Positions 33,683 through 42,641 of a DNA stretch of 49,431 bases are shown one piece after another. Origin of the DNA: Bacteroidales bacterium (lineage in GTDB: Bacteria; Bacteroidota; Bacteroidia; Bacteroidales; PUMT01); the NCBI GenBank assembly GCA_007132715.1, contig SLOE01000090.1:1-49431 (forward strand), in the 5' to 3' direction. The notes beneath the pieces are model-generated. The model was given only the letters and a program-made list of their open reading frames with translations, had not been told where the DNA came from and ran no database searches. Position numbers and translations under genes: made by a program. Positions within the stretch are counted from its first letter, which is position 1. Each line of letters begins with the position of its first letter.

Positions 33683-35221
33683 TCAGAATATCAAAGCATA
33701 CAGTACTCCAAGAACCCCAATAGCAGCAAGTATCAAAACAATTTTAACCGGCATAACTCCATCATTTTCTGCCGTTTTACCAAATATCCCGAACACCAGG
33801 GGGTGAACCAGGAACGGCATGGCAAAAACAAAAGCAATAATACCTGAAGCCTGCTCACCGAACATGCCTCCCTGGATCGCTGCAAACAGTCCGAAATGCG
33901 ATATAGCCGAAGCATTTGCCATTACCGAATCATTCAGGCCCATGCCACCCAGGTTCAAAATGAGCAATCCGCCGAATACGGCAACCAGCTGCCAGCCAAG
34001 GGAAAATATCATCAGTCCGTGTACCTCTTTTGTCTCCTCGCTATTTGATTTCCTTAGAGTCCGTACTGCCCATATTGTAAGAACTATCCCTGCTACTACT
34101 ACCAGCAGGGTATGCGGAATAAGAAGCTTCCCAGTAGTTGCACTTGCTGCTAGTATGGAAAATACAAATATGTGTCCGATAAACGGTATATTGATCATGA
34201 CAGGAGCCCTGAACTGTGCGTCGGGTCCAAGGTCACCTGCAGTACAGGCTCCAGTAAGTCCGCTATGCGAAAGCGACCCCGCCATACCCGGAGCCAGGTT
34301 TCTCATATGGTTGACCTTCCCCAGCATAATCAGAATTGCCAGTCCGCCAAACATCCATAAAAGCTGGCCGAAAAACCCGAAAGAAAGGACAGCGGTCATT
34401 CCTGACAGTGAAAATGCCTCAGCAATCCTTGACCCTCCAACCATAAAATTGGCTGCCAGTACAACCGGAATACCTGCAAAGAGAAGAGATCGAATAGTTG
34501 GTCCGAATTTCCAGTTTGGCACCACTAAACCCATGGTAACAGAAAGGATCATGGCAAAGAAGATTTCAGGAAGGGCGATAAGAGGCCTTATATACACCGA
34601 TAAAAGATAAGATATCACAAGTATGCACAAAATTATTGCAGTTTCGATGATCCCTTTTCTTATATAGACAGGCTTGTTGGATATTTTAGCACGGTAATCT
34701 ATGAGAATAATCGATCCTACGAGTCCCAGATACCCCAGAAGAGGATAAAAATTATCAAGAGGTTCATTATTGCTGTAACCTATGATAACGCGTTTCATCG
34801 ATTCAATTCCAACAAGAATAAAAAAGGAACGTATCAGAAACATGAACTGGGTAAACGTGGTTCCCAGGAACATCTCTTCATCTGAAGGGACTACAATATC
34901 GGTCTTATCAATTTTATGATCGGTAATCAGCTTTCTGATCTCCTGTCCGCCTACAAAAAATGAAGCTATAAGAGCCGTAATGGTAACCTTGCTTGTAAAA
35001 TCGACTATCGGAAATTCACTTAAGCCTGGTGTTCCCATTCCAGTATTAACCAACACATACCCCATTATAAGACCGAAAACAACAATTATAAGTATAGGTG
35101 AATACCGTGTACCAGCGACAAATGTGCGCGAAACTAGCACCATAGATATAACTAGAAGAAAGGTAAGCCAATACTGGTTCAGAATATGGGCATTGGCCAT
35201 TTGATCTGAAAAGTATTCCAT
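33683..35221 (-). CDS. Polytopic membrane protein of unknown family, probable transporter
   Basis: 512 residues, about 12 or more membrane segments. The first half contains VDFTSKVTITALIASFFVGG and a cytosolic loop KIDKTDIVVPSDEEMFLGTT. The second half has a conspicuous small-residue and polar block, MAGSLSHSGLTGACTAGDLG followed by PDAQFRAPVMIN, near 320-350, and later ISHFGLFAAIQGGMFGEQAS near 445-465. Such conserved G/S/T/N loops inside the membrane resemble the re-entrant hairpins of GltS or citrate-type secondary transporters, which is only a loose comparison. I do not recognise the family. It has no co-directional close neighbour, so context does not help. Confidence 0.6.
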   Translation of the reverse strand: MEYFSDQMANAHILNQYWLTFLLVISMVLVSRTFVAGTRYSPILIIVVFGLIMGYVLVNTGMGTPGLSEFPIVDFTSKVTITALIASFFVGGQEIRKLITDHKIDKTDIVVPSDEEMFLGTTFTQFMFLIRSFFILVGIESMKRVIIGYSNNEPLDNFYPLLGYLGLVGSIILIDYRAKISNKPVYIRKGIIETAIILCILVISYLLSVYIRPLIALPEIFFAMILSVTMGLVVPNWKFGPTIRSLLFAGIPVVLAANFMVGGSRIAEAFSLSGMTAVLSFGFFGQLLWMFGGLAILIMLGKVNHMRNLAPGMAGSLSHSGLTGACTAGDLGPDAQFRAPVMINIPFIGHIFVFSILAASATTGKLLIPHTLLVVVAGIVLTIWAVRTLRKSNSEETKEVHGLMIFSLGWQLVAVFGGLLILNLGGMGLNDSVMANASAISHFGLFAAIQGGMFGEQASGIIAFVFAMPFLVHPLVFGIFGKTAENDGVMPVKIVLILAAIGVLGVLYALIF

Positions 35222-35466
35222 TTTATACCAGGTTTATTCGTAATTTTTTATGGTTTTGCAATGCAGGCACAAAAATAGTTTTTTTTTGGATGTAACCAGC
35301 ATAAAATATCACCGGCAAGGTGACTTACAGTGAGAACGCCGGCGGGCATTGGCCTGTATTGAAACCGGCACAAACATGTATCAGGAATTCGCCGGATTTT
35401 CAATATTGTTTATTTTAGCAGTTATATTTAGCTCAATAATTGCTAACCTATCAACCCTCGCAAAAA

Positions 35467-37173
35467 ATGAAAAGACACAAAATCATAATCCTGATGCTTT
35501 TTGCTGCCTGGTCGCTGTTGCAGGTATACCCTGCCAAAGGACAGGACCGTATAACCGGGCATAATTTCGCCACAAGATCGGAGGTCATTGCCCAAAACGG
35601 CATGGCGGCAACAAGCCATCCCCTGGCAACCCAGGCAGCACTTGATATACTGAAGATGGGCGGTAGTGCAGTCGATGCGGCAATTGCCGCAAATGCGGTA
35701 CTCGGTCTGATGGAACCCACCGGATGCGGAATTGGCGGCGACCTGTTCGCCATCATTTGGGATGCTGAAAGCGGGAGACTTCACGGACTTAACGCCAGTG
35801 GCCGCAGTCCCCGAAACCTCCCGAGAGAGTATTTCATCGGGAACGGATACGATTACATACCCACATCGGGAGCGCTTTCGGTGAGTGTGCCGGGCACTGT
35901 TGACGGGTGGTTTGAGTTACATGAAAAGTTCGGCAAAATCGATATGCATTCGGTTCTTATGCCGGCCATTGACTATGCAAGGAACGGATTTCCGGTTACT
36001 GAACTCATAGCTTACTACCTTGAACGGTCGGTCGGGAGACTGGGCCGTTATCCCAACTTCAGCGAAACCTACATGCCTGAAGGCAGAATGCCTGCAAAGG
36101 GCGAAATTTTCAACAACCCCTGGCTGGCAAATACTTACGAGACCATTGCTACAGAAGGACGCGACGCCTTTTACAAGGGAGAAATAGCCCGTACAATTGA
36201 AAAATACATACTTACGAACGGAGGCTTCCTGAGCTACGAAGACATGGCTTCGCATACCTCCGAATGGATCGATCCGGTATCATCAAACTACAGGGGATAT
36301 GACATATGGCAGCTTCCTCCGAACGGACAGGGAATTGCCGTGCTTCAGATACTCAATATACTTGAAGGATACGACATCGCATCAATGGGTCTCTACAGTC
36401 CCGAATACATCCACACCTTTGTGGAAGCCAAAAAGCTGGCGTTCGAGGACAGGGCCCATTATTATGCTGACCCGGACTTCAGTCCCGTACCCGTCGAAAG
36501 GCTCATATCAAAAGAGTATGCAGACGAAAGACGCAGCCTTATTAATCCCGACAGGGCAGCGCGCAGGTATGACCCGGGCATGATGGAGGTGCCCAGCACT
36601 ATTTACCTGACGACGGCCGACCGGCACGGCAATATGGTCTCGCTCATACAAAGCAATTACCGTGGCATGGGCAGCGGCATGACGCCTCCCCAACTGGGTT
36701 TTGTTATACAGAACCGGGGCGAGGGATTTACACTCAAAGAGGGCTATTTCAATACCTATGAACCTGGCAAAAGGCCCTTCCACACCATCATTCCCGGATT
36801 CATTACCAAAGACGGCCGGCCCTGGATAAGTTTCGGGGTAATGGGCGGTGCCATGCAGCCACAGGGACACGCACAGATAGTTGTGAATATGATCGATTTC
36901 GGCATGAACCTGCAGGAGGCAGGCGATGCGCCAAGGATACAGCACTCAGGTTCATCAGAGCCCACCGGACAGCGGATGACTGACGGAGGCGTGGTTATGC
37001 TTGAGTCGGGATTCCCATGGGAGACCATCCGCGGGCTTATCGAAAAAGGTCACAGGCTCCAATGGGCGGTCGGCCCCTTTGGAGGTTACCAGGCGATAAT
37101 GTGGGACCCGGTCAACGGGGTTTACTACGGGGCATCCGAATCGAGAAAGGACGGACAGGCAGCAGGTTACTGA
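35467..37173 (+). CDS. ggt: Gamma-glutamyltransferase, secreted
   Basis: 568 residues from the ATG at 35467; a TTG nine codons earlier is in frame. That start gives a signal peptide (KIIILMLFAAWSLLQVYPAKG). The large-subunit part carries SHPLATQAALDILKMGGSAV, the GCGIGGDLFAIIWD motif and LNASGRSPR. The autoprocessing site and nucleophile are the Thr of PSTIYLTTADRHGNMVSLIQ, aligned with E. coli Thr391. GMGSGMTPPQLGFVIQNRG and GVMGGAMQPQGHAQIVVNM complete the substrate pocket. The enzyme cleaves or transfers gamma-glutamyl groups (glutathione, gamma-glutamyl peptides) in the periplasm after self-cleavage into two subunits. Residues before the nucleophile differ from the usual GTTH, as in bacterial GGT-like branches. 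Confidence 0.9.
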   Translation: MKRHKIIILMLFAAWSLLQVYPAKGQDRITGHNFATRSEVIAQNGMAATSHPLATQAALDILKMGGSAVDAAIAANAVLGLMEPTGCGIGGDLFAIIWDAESGRLHGLNASGRSPRNLPREYFIGNGYDYIPTSGALSVSVPGTVDGWFELHEKFGKIDMHSVLMPAIDYARNGFPVTELIAYYLERSVGRLGRYPNFSETYMPEGRMPAKGEIFNNPWLANTYETIATEGRDAFYKGEIARTIEKYILTNGGFLSYEDMASHTSEWIDPVSSNYRGYDIWQLPPNGQGIAVLQILNILEGYDIASMGLYSPEYIHTFVEAKKLAFEDRAHYYADPDFSPVPVERLISKEYADERRSLINPDRAARRYDPGMMEVPSTIYLTTADRHGNMVSLIQSNYRGMGSGMTPPQLGFVIQNRGEGFTLKEGYFNTYEPGKRPFHTIIPGFITKDGRPWISFGVMGGAMQPQGHAQIVVNMIDFGMNLQEAGDAPRIQHSGSSEPTGQRMTDGGVVMLESGFPWETIRGLIEKGHRLQWAVGPFGGYQAIMWDPVNGVYYGASESRKDGQAAGY

Positions 37174-37188
37174 TATTACAATTCAGAT

Positions 37189-37219
37189 TTTGTTAAGTAA
37201 CAGATTTTTATTATCTTAG
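37189..37219 (+). promoter_or_regulatory. Bacteroidota-type promoter for the coiled-coil lipoprotein gene
   Basis: TTTG (37189-37192), a 19-base spacer, then TATCTTAG (37212-37219) closely resembles the Bacteroidota vegetative consensus (TTTG at -33 and TAnnTTTG at -7). Transcription would start near 37226, about 35 nt ahead of the ATG at 37260. Confidence 0.45.
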
Positions 37220-37259
37220 CAGTTGAAACTAATATTCAGTTTATTAAACCTGTATAATT

Positions 37260-37697
37260 ATGAATTGGTTAAGAAAAGAGCGGAAGACCATTTTGAATGG
37301 CACACCTGTCAGTATAGCTGCACTGATTATTATGATGGCTGTTGTGTTAGGAGCATGCGGCGGCGGCTCTGCCGACAGGGTAAGACAGGAGCAGTTGAAC
37401 GAGGTCAAAGAGAGTACGGTTGAAAATCTGAATGATATCCTTTACGATCTGGAAGAGAGGATAGAGTTCCTGGAAGGTCATATTAAAGAGGCAGAAGGAG
37501 ATGCCAAAGCTGAATTTGAGGAGGCAAATGAAACGCTGGAGGAACAGAAGAAACGGATTGAACAGAAACTTGTGCACATTGATGAGGCAACCCTTGATAC
37601 ATGGAATGATGTTATCGATAAAACCTCAGTAGTTATACAGGAAGTCCGTTCAGCCACAAATGAAGCTATAAGGGATATCCGCGAGTTGGTTGAATGA
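37260..37697 (+). CDS. Small coiled-coil lipoprotein
   Basis: 145 residues. An N-terminal membrane stretch ends in the lipobox VLGAC (Cys about 38), followed by GGGSAD and then a long continuous helix with heptad character. The helix includes LNDILYDLEERIEFLEGHIK, KAEFEEANETLEEQKKRIEQ and a final VIQEVRSATNEAIRDIRELV. The length and architecture resemble small envelope lipoproteins that tether or space the membrane; no family name is recognised. It has its own likely promoter and stands between ggt and a converging DUF3267 gene. Confidence 0.7.
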   Translation: MNWLRKERKTILNGTPVSIAALIIMMAVVLGACGGGSADRVRQEQLNEVKESTVENLNDILYDLEERIEFLEGHIKEAEGDAKAEFEEANETLEEQKKRIEQKLVHIDEATLDTWNDVIDKTSVVIQEVRSATNEAIRDIRELVE

Positions 37698-37740
37698 CCG
37701 GGTAACAGGCATGAAAATTACGGGCTCCCGGTTCTCAGGA

Positions 37741-38250
37741 TCATGACCTGGTGAAGAATCCCATTTTATCGGGATGGTCATATACCAGGACATCCCTGCC
37801 AATTTTCCTCAGCATATAGAGGGTGATGATATCACCTCCGGCGGTCCATGTAAATATTATTCCGAAAACCACAAGGCTGCCCTGCCCAAGGACACTACCC
37901 AGAATACCCGGTATCACTCCAAGTACAACAAGCGGCAATCCGGCCCCGATCGCATAGTGCCGGGCCCTGAGCGGTTCCCTGCAATGGCAGTAAGGAGCCA
38001 GGAATTCCAGGCTGAAACCTAATTTTACAGACCTTATCCCTCTTGTGGTGAAGAAGCTCCACCCTATCGCATGCAGGAGTTCATGAACAAATATCCCTGC
38101 AATAACCAGGGGTATGAAGTAAAGAAGGAAGAATACCAATCCCTGGTACAATGCAGCAAAACCCCATAAAACAACATAGGGTGCAGAGAAAACAATGATT
38201 ACTGGAAGTACCATAAGAACAAACACAAGGTGCACACGACCTGGTTCCAT
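37741..38250 (-). CDS. DUF3267-type membrane metallopeptidase
   Basis: 169 residues from the ATG at 38250; a TTG at 38283 would add 11. Four hydrophobic segments surround the zinc motif VHELLHAIGW (H-E-x-x-H), followed by an LEFLAPYCHCREPL segment and a small-residue membrane block (GLPLVVLGVIPGILGSVLGQ). This is the layout of DUF3267 site-2-protease-like membrane proteins found in Bacteroidota and Firmicutes. It may cut a membrane-bound substrate, but none is known. It is divergent from the DUF1080 lipoprotein gene. Confidence 0.75.
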   Translation of the reverse strand: MEPGRVHLVFVLMVLPVIIVFSAPYVVLWGFAALYQGLVFFLLYFIPLVIAGIFVHELLHAIGWSFFTTRGIRSVKLGFSLEFLAPYCHCREPLRARHYAIGAGLPLVVLGVIPGILGSVLGQGSLVVFGIIFTWTAGGDIITLYMLRKIGRDVLVYDHPDKMGFFTRS

Positions 38251-38370
38251 GGTATACTCAACGATATTTCCGGAGCTCTTCAAAATATGGATTTAATACC
38301 TGACTGGCAAATATACTATTTGAGAAAAAAACAATATCTTCGGCAATCAAAAACTGTTAAAATTAATCAT

Positions 38371-39183
38371 ATGAGACGAGCATTTTATCTATTTACAATT
38401 GTTGCAGGTATAAGCCTGATATTCAGCGCCTGCCAAAGAGAACAACAATGGGAGCAACTTTTCAACGGCAATGACCTGTCTAACTGGGACATGTATCTTG
38501 GCTCATCACTGGGGTCCGACTGGGACCATCTTGCAGAAGCCGCCACTATTGAGGAGGTTTTCTCGGTAGTGGAAGACAACGGCGATAACGTGATCCGTAT
38601 CTCCGGAGTTATCAACGGATCTCTTGCCACCAAAGAATCTTACGAAAATTATCACCTGAAGGTGGTTTTCAGGTGGGGTGACGAAGTATTCTCTCGCCGT
38701 AACAGCGGCTTGCTGTACCATAGTTTCGGCGATTTTGGGGTGGCTTTCGGAACATGGATGCCGAACATCGAATTCCAGATGATGCACCAGAGCCTGGGTG
38801 ACAATTATCTTATGGAGAACACTACTGTAGAGACGGAAGCTGTAAGGGATGAAGAACTGGGTCAGTTTGTCTATACCCCGGGAGCAGAGAGGCTTACCTT
38901 CGGGGCACACGCAAACGGCCGCCATGTAAGGAAAAACCCCGACAATGAAAACCCCCTGGGACAATGGAACACTATTGAACTCTACACCTACGGAAGAACT
39001 GCGGTTCACGTTGTAAACGGTGTTACCGTAATGGTTAACCATAATACTGGCACCTGGGAAAACGGGCAGGTGCAGCCCCTGACCTCAGGCAAGATCCAGA
39101 TCCAGTCGGAGGGTGCCGAGCTTTTCGTCAGGAGTGTCGAAATAAAACCTTTAAGCGGAATTCCGGCCGGAATTATGCCTTAA
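38371..39183 (+). CDS. DUF1080 (3-keto-disaccharide hydrolase-like) lipoprotein
   Basis: 270 residues from the ATG at 38371, chosen because it gives a lipoprotein signal (LFTIVAGISLIFSAC, Cys about 21); the frame is open upstream but lacks a signal. The body is the concanavalin-like DUF1080 domain: EQLFNGNDLSNWDMYLGSSL, NYHLKVVFRWGDEVF, NSGLLYHSFGDFGVAFGTWM, IEFQMMHQSLGDNY, WNTIELYTYGRTAVHVVNGV and GKIQIQSEGAELFVRSVEIK. Characterised members hydrolyse 3-keto-glucosides or bind glycans. It is probably a surface lipoprotein of carbohydrate metabolism. It has no partner glycoside genes nearby. Confidence 0.85.
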   Translation: MRRAFYLFTIVAGISLIFSACQREQQWEQLFNGNDLSNWDMYLGSSLGSDWDHLAEAATIEEVFSVVEDNGDNVIRISGVINGSLATKESYENYHLKVVFRWGDEVFSRRNSGLLYHSFGDFGVAFGTWMPNIEFQMMHQSLGDNYLMENTTVETEAVRDEELGQFVYTPGAERLTFGAHANGRHVRKNPDNENPLGQWNTIELYTYGRTAVHVVNGVTVMVNHNTGTWENGQVQPLTSGKIQIQSEGAELFVRSVEIKPLSGIPAGIMP

Positions 39184-39205
39184 AGGATCGCTTGCGGATA
39201 ACTTT

Positions 39206-39232
39206 CCGGGCATTGATTGTTCATAATGCCGG
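39206..39232. terminator. Hairpin between the converging DUF1080 and amidase genes
   Basis: CCGGGCATT (39206-39214) pairs with AATGCCGG (39225-39232) with one bulged G. It lies 22 nt after the DUF1080 stop and 32 nt from the amidase stop, so it could serve either strand. A T-tract is absent. Confidence 0.35.
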
Positions 39233-39264
39233 TCCGTTACCATTAAAGATTTGCAGTAATATAA

Positions 39265-40872
39265 TCAGTCAGTCTCAAGAAACCGGGGAACCAGCCTGTG
39301 CATGGTTCCCCTTTCATATGAATAGGCTATTTCCAACAGCAGCGGTTCACTGTATGCCCTGCCGAATATTGATAAACCGACCGGCAGACCGCCGACAGAC
39401 CCCATGGGAAGTGTAATATTGGGATATCCTGACTGTGCTGCCGGTGAGGAGCTTCCAAGCTGGAAGCTGTCGCCGTTCACCAAATCGGTTTTCCAGGCGG
39501 GGCTCCCTGTCGGAGCAATTATGGCATGAAGGTCATGCTTATCCATAACCCGGTCTATGCCATTTTCCCGGCTACCGCTGCGCATTGCCCTCAGCGCATC
39601 TGCATATTCGGGTGAACCGGTACCCCCCGTCTCATTTGCCAGTTCAAGATACCTTTGGTTAAAGTATCTTAAGGTCAGGGAATCATTCCTGTTAAACTCA
39701 ATCAGTTCCTCAAGGTTTTTAACAGGCGCATCGGGTCCGAGTGACTCAAAATAACTGTTCAGCCCCTCCCTGTATTCGAACAGCATGACCCTGTAGGCAT
39801 GCGAACCCGTATTCGGAGCTGTAATAGTCTCTATGTCTATTATCTCGGCTCCCCTGCTCTTAAAAAACTCCACCGCCTCTAACATAAGTGAATCAACCTT
39901 GAAATTTCTCCCCAGAGGGGCCCTGAAAAAGCCGATCCTTTTACCCTCTATACCGTTCTCATTCAGAAAACGGGTATAATCCTCATAGTACGGTATATCA
40001 GGCACCTGTGTTGCCTGATCCTCCGGATCAGGTCCGGCCAGTACCCCGAGGGTGATGGCAGCGTCCCTTACACTGCGTGCCATCGGGCCTGCAATATCCA
40101 TTGACCATGATATCGGGATTATGCCCGACCTGCTTACCAGTCCGATTGTCGGCTTTATGCCCACAATCCCGGTTGCATGTGAAGGGCACATAATGGAACC
40201 GTTGGTTTCAGTACCAATGGCTACCACCGCAAGGTTGGCCGATACGGCAACCGCCGATCCAGAGCTGGAACCGCAGGGATTGCGGTCAGTGACATATGGA
40301 TTCCTGGTCTGTCCCCCGAATCCGCTCCATCCGCTGGTTGATAGTTCACCCCTGAAGTTTGCCCATTCGCTGAGGTTGGCCTTGCCTATAATCACAGCCC
40401 CGGCCTCACGGAGCTTTTTGGCTACAAAACTATCCATCAGCGGAAAAGAGCCTGCAAGAGCCCTTGAGCCCGCTGTAGTGGGCATCTTGTCACTTGTGTC
40501 AATATTATCCTTCAGAACAACGGGGACACCATGCATCGGTCCCCTTTTATTGCCCGCGGCCATCTCGGTGTCAAGTTCACCTGCTATAGCAAGGGCTTCC
40601 GGATTGATGGTTATTATTGAATTCAGTGCCGGTCCGTTCCTGTCAATCTTCTCTATCCTGTCCAGAAATGCAGTTACAACATCGGTCACGGTATATTCAC
40701 CGTTATCATAACCCTGTTGGATCCGCTCAATGTTCACTTCAAGAAACCGGAAGTCGTTATGCCCGGTTACCGCATCATCTACTGAGCCATCACGGCAGGA
40801 GGTAATCAGCAGCATTGCAAAGGCAAAGGCAACGGCAAAAAAACCATGTTTAAAAGCAAATACCTTAATCAT
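39265..40872 (-). CDS. Amidase signature family lipoprotein
   Basis: 535 residues with a lipoprotein signal (AVAFAFAMLLITSC, Cys about 26). The amidase triad is visible: K121 in VVLKDNIDTSDK, the cis-serine in CGSSSGSAVAVSANLA (about 202), and nucleophile S226 in GTETNGSIMCPSHATGIVGI. The C-terminal ITLPMGSVGGLPVGLSIFGR is also typical. These enzymes hydrolyse amide bonds of diverse small substrates; GatA is excluded by the lipoprotein signal and lack of a GatB/C context. Location outside the cytoplasm suggests a role in scavenging or detoxifying amides. The gene lies 27 nt downstream of the histidine kinase gene on the same strand. Confidence 0.9.
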   Translation of the reverse strand: MIKVFAFKHGFFAVAFAFAMLLITSCRDGSVDDAVTGHNDFRFLEVNIERIQQGYDNGEYTVTDVVTAFLDRIEKIDRNGPALNSIITINPEALAIAGELDTEMAAGNKRGPMHGVPVVLKDNIDTSDKMPTTAGSRALAGSFPLMDSFVAKKLREAGAVIIGKANLSEWANFRGELSTSGWSGFGGQTRNPYVTDRNPCGSSSGSAVAVSANLAVVAIGTETNGSIMCPSHATGIVGIKPTIGLVSRSGIIPISWSMDIAGPMARSVRDAAITLGVLAGPDPEDQATQVPDIPYYEDYTRFLNENGIEGKRIGFFRAPLGRNFKVDSLMLEAVEFFKSRGAEIIDIETITAPNTGSHAYRVMLFEYREGLNSYFESLGPDAPVKNLEELIEFNRNDSLTLRYFNQRYLELANETGGTGSPEYADALRAMRSGSRENGIDRVMDKHDLHAIIAPTGSPAWKTDLVNGDSFQLGSSSPAAQSGYPNITLPMGSVGGLPVGLSIFGRAYSEPLLLEIAYSYERGTMHRLVPRFLETD

Positions 40873-40899
40873 GAGATTATCATTTTAATAAAAGCATTA

Positions 40900-42573
40900 T
40901 CATTCTGTATCAATATACCCATCTGGTTCCTTATCCGGTACCAAAGGTACCTGCAAATAGAAGGTGCTTCCCGTGCCTTCGGATGATTCGACCCTTATCT
41001 CGCCATCAATCATGCCTGCATATGCCCGGGCTATGGCAAGTCCGAGTCCCGATCCCTCATAAGACCTCCCTCCATCCATCTTCACCTGCACAAAACGTTC
41101 GAAAATGATATCTTGCTGGTCAACAGGTATACCAACGCCCGTATCCCTTACATATAATACCAGCATGTCATCTTCCGTGTAACTGCCAAACTCAACATAC
41201 CCCCCTTCAGGAGTAAATTTAAGCGCATTAATCAGGAGATTGGTAAGGATGCCGTCCAGTTTGTGCCTATCGGTCAGTATAGTTGATATCTCATCGACGG
41301 CCTTGCTTATCAACCTGAATTCAATGCCTTTGCTGATACTCTCCTGCCTGAAAAAATCGTAATGATAATTCATCAGATCCGAAACGGAAACTTCAGAGCG
41401 GACAATTTCAATGAGCCCTGATTCTATCCTTGATATCTCTACTATATCATTGATTGTTGACATTAACCTTTGGGCACCCTGTTCAATTATGTTGACGTGC
41501 TTTTTCAGTTCATCAATGGTCATGCCGGAACTTTTCAACAGGTCCAGAAAACCGGTGATAGCGTTCATTGGTGTCCTTATCTCATGACTGATGTTTGCCA
41601 GAAACATCGATTTGAGCCGGTCCGATTCCTCTGCCTTCTCTTTAGCTTCCAGCAAAGCTTTCTCTGAAGCTTTATGACCGGTAATATCTTCAAGTACACC
41701 GTCAAAATATCCAGGCTTGCCGTTACCGTCAAGCAATAACCTGCTGTTATCCTTAACCCATATCTGCTCACCCGATTTATTCCATATCCGGAACTCACTC
41801 TGCACAACCTTATCTGTATACTCTTTTGCCCTGAACTGTTTTTCCCTTTCAGAAGGATTGACATACAACTGTTTGACGTTCATCCGCAACAGTTCATCCA
41901 CCGACTCGTAACCGAGCATTCTTACAAGGGCCGGGTTTGCAAAAACCAGCTGGCCATCGGTTGTGGTCCGGTAGACACCCACCGGAAGCTGATTGGTAAG
42001 TGAACGATACTTCTGTTCACTCTCTTCCAGGGTTTTCTCAGCAAGCCTGCGTTTATGGTTTACGAACAACTGAGCTACCATAGATGCAACAGTGCTTACA
42101 AACGCCTCCTCATCAGGGTGCCAGTTCCTTACCGGACCGGTATGTTCGCAGCACACAACCCCTATAAGCCTTCCTTCTGAGATTATTCCTGAATCAAGCA
42201 AAGATGATATACCCAGTGGTTTCAGATATGAATCTGCAAGTTCAGCGGTACGCGGATCATTTTGTGCATCTTCGGCATATATGCGGGTTTCGGTATTCAT
42301 GGCCCTGAAATAGGAAGGGAACACCGCTGTTTTCAATATTTTCTCCCTTGTATGTTTGCCTTTGCTGCGTTCGTAAACCGTGAGGGATTCCAATTCAGTT
42401 ATGTCATCTGACAACCGCCAGATACCTGTACGTGCAACACCAATAGTCTCGGAAAGCACCTCAGCTATATGCTCGATCGCATCAAGCATATCTCCCCCGG
42501 CAACAAACGGCTCAAGCGCAATCTTTGCAATCCCGGCACGCTGTAACAGGGCACGTTTTTCACTTTCTTTCAT
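40900..42573 (-). CDS. GAF-PAS hybrid-free sensor histidine kinase
   Basis: 557 residues without membrane segments, so probably cytoplasmic. A GAF domain (about 25-165) is followed by a coiled linker and a PAS/PAC domain (about 185-300, with GYFDGVLEDITGHKASEKAL). The dimerisation and phosphoacceptor domain follows with FLANISHEIRTPMNAITGFL (His about 335). The ATPase has LINALKFTPEGG (N-box), RDTGVGIPVDQQDIIFERFV (G1 and F boxes) and GSGLGLAIARAYAGM (G2). It would sense a small ligand or redox state through GAF/PAS and phosphorylate a response regulator, but no regulator gene is in the window. It sits between the DUF389 protein (68 nt) and the amidase (27 nt). Confidence 0.92.
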   Translation of the reverse strand: MKESEKRALLQRAGIAKIALEPFVAGGDMLDAIEHIAEVLSETIGVARTGIWRLSDDITELESLTVYERSKGKHTREKILKTAVFPSYFRAMNTETRIYAEDAQNDPRTAELADSYLKPLGISSLLDSGIISEGRLIGVVCCEHTGPVRNWHPDEEAFVSTVASMVAQLFVNHKRRLAEKTLEESEQKYRSLTNQLPVGVYRTTTDGQLVFANPALVRMLGYESVDELLRMNVKQLYVNPSEREKQFRAKEYTDKVVQSEFRIWNKSGEQIWVKDNSRLLLDGNGKPGYFDGVLEDITGHKASEKALLEAKEKAEESDRLKSMFLANISHEIRTPMNAITGFLDLLKSSGMTIDELKKHVNIIEQGAQRLMSTINDIVEISRIESGLIEIVRSEVSVSDLMNYHYDFFRQESISKGIEFRLISKAVDEISTILTDRHKLDGILTNLLINALKFTPEGGYVEFGSYTEDDMLVLYVRDTGVGIPVDQQDIIFERFVQVKMDGGRSYEGSGLGLAIARAYAGMIDGEIRVESSEGTGSTFYLQVPLVPDKEPDGYIDTE

Positions 42574-42641
42574 CGTGGTAATTTATAAAACTCCGGCCAA
42601 TAAACAATCCGGCAAAGATATGGGTCTGAAAAACCACCGGC

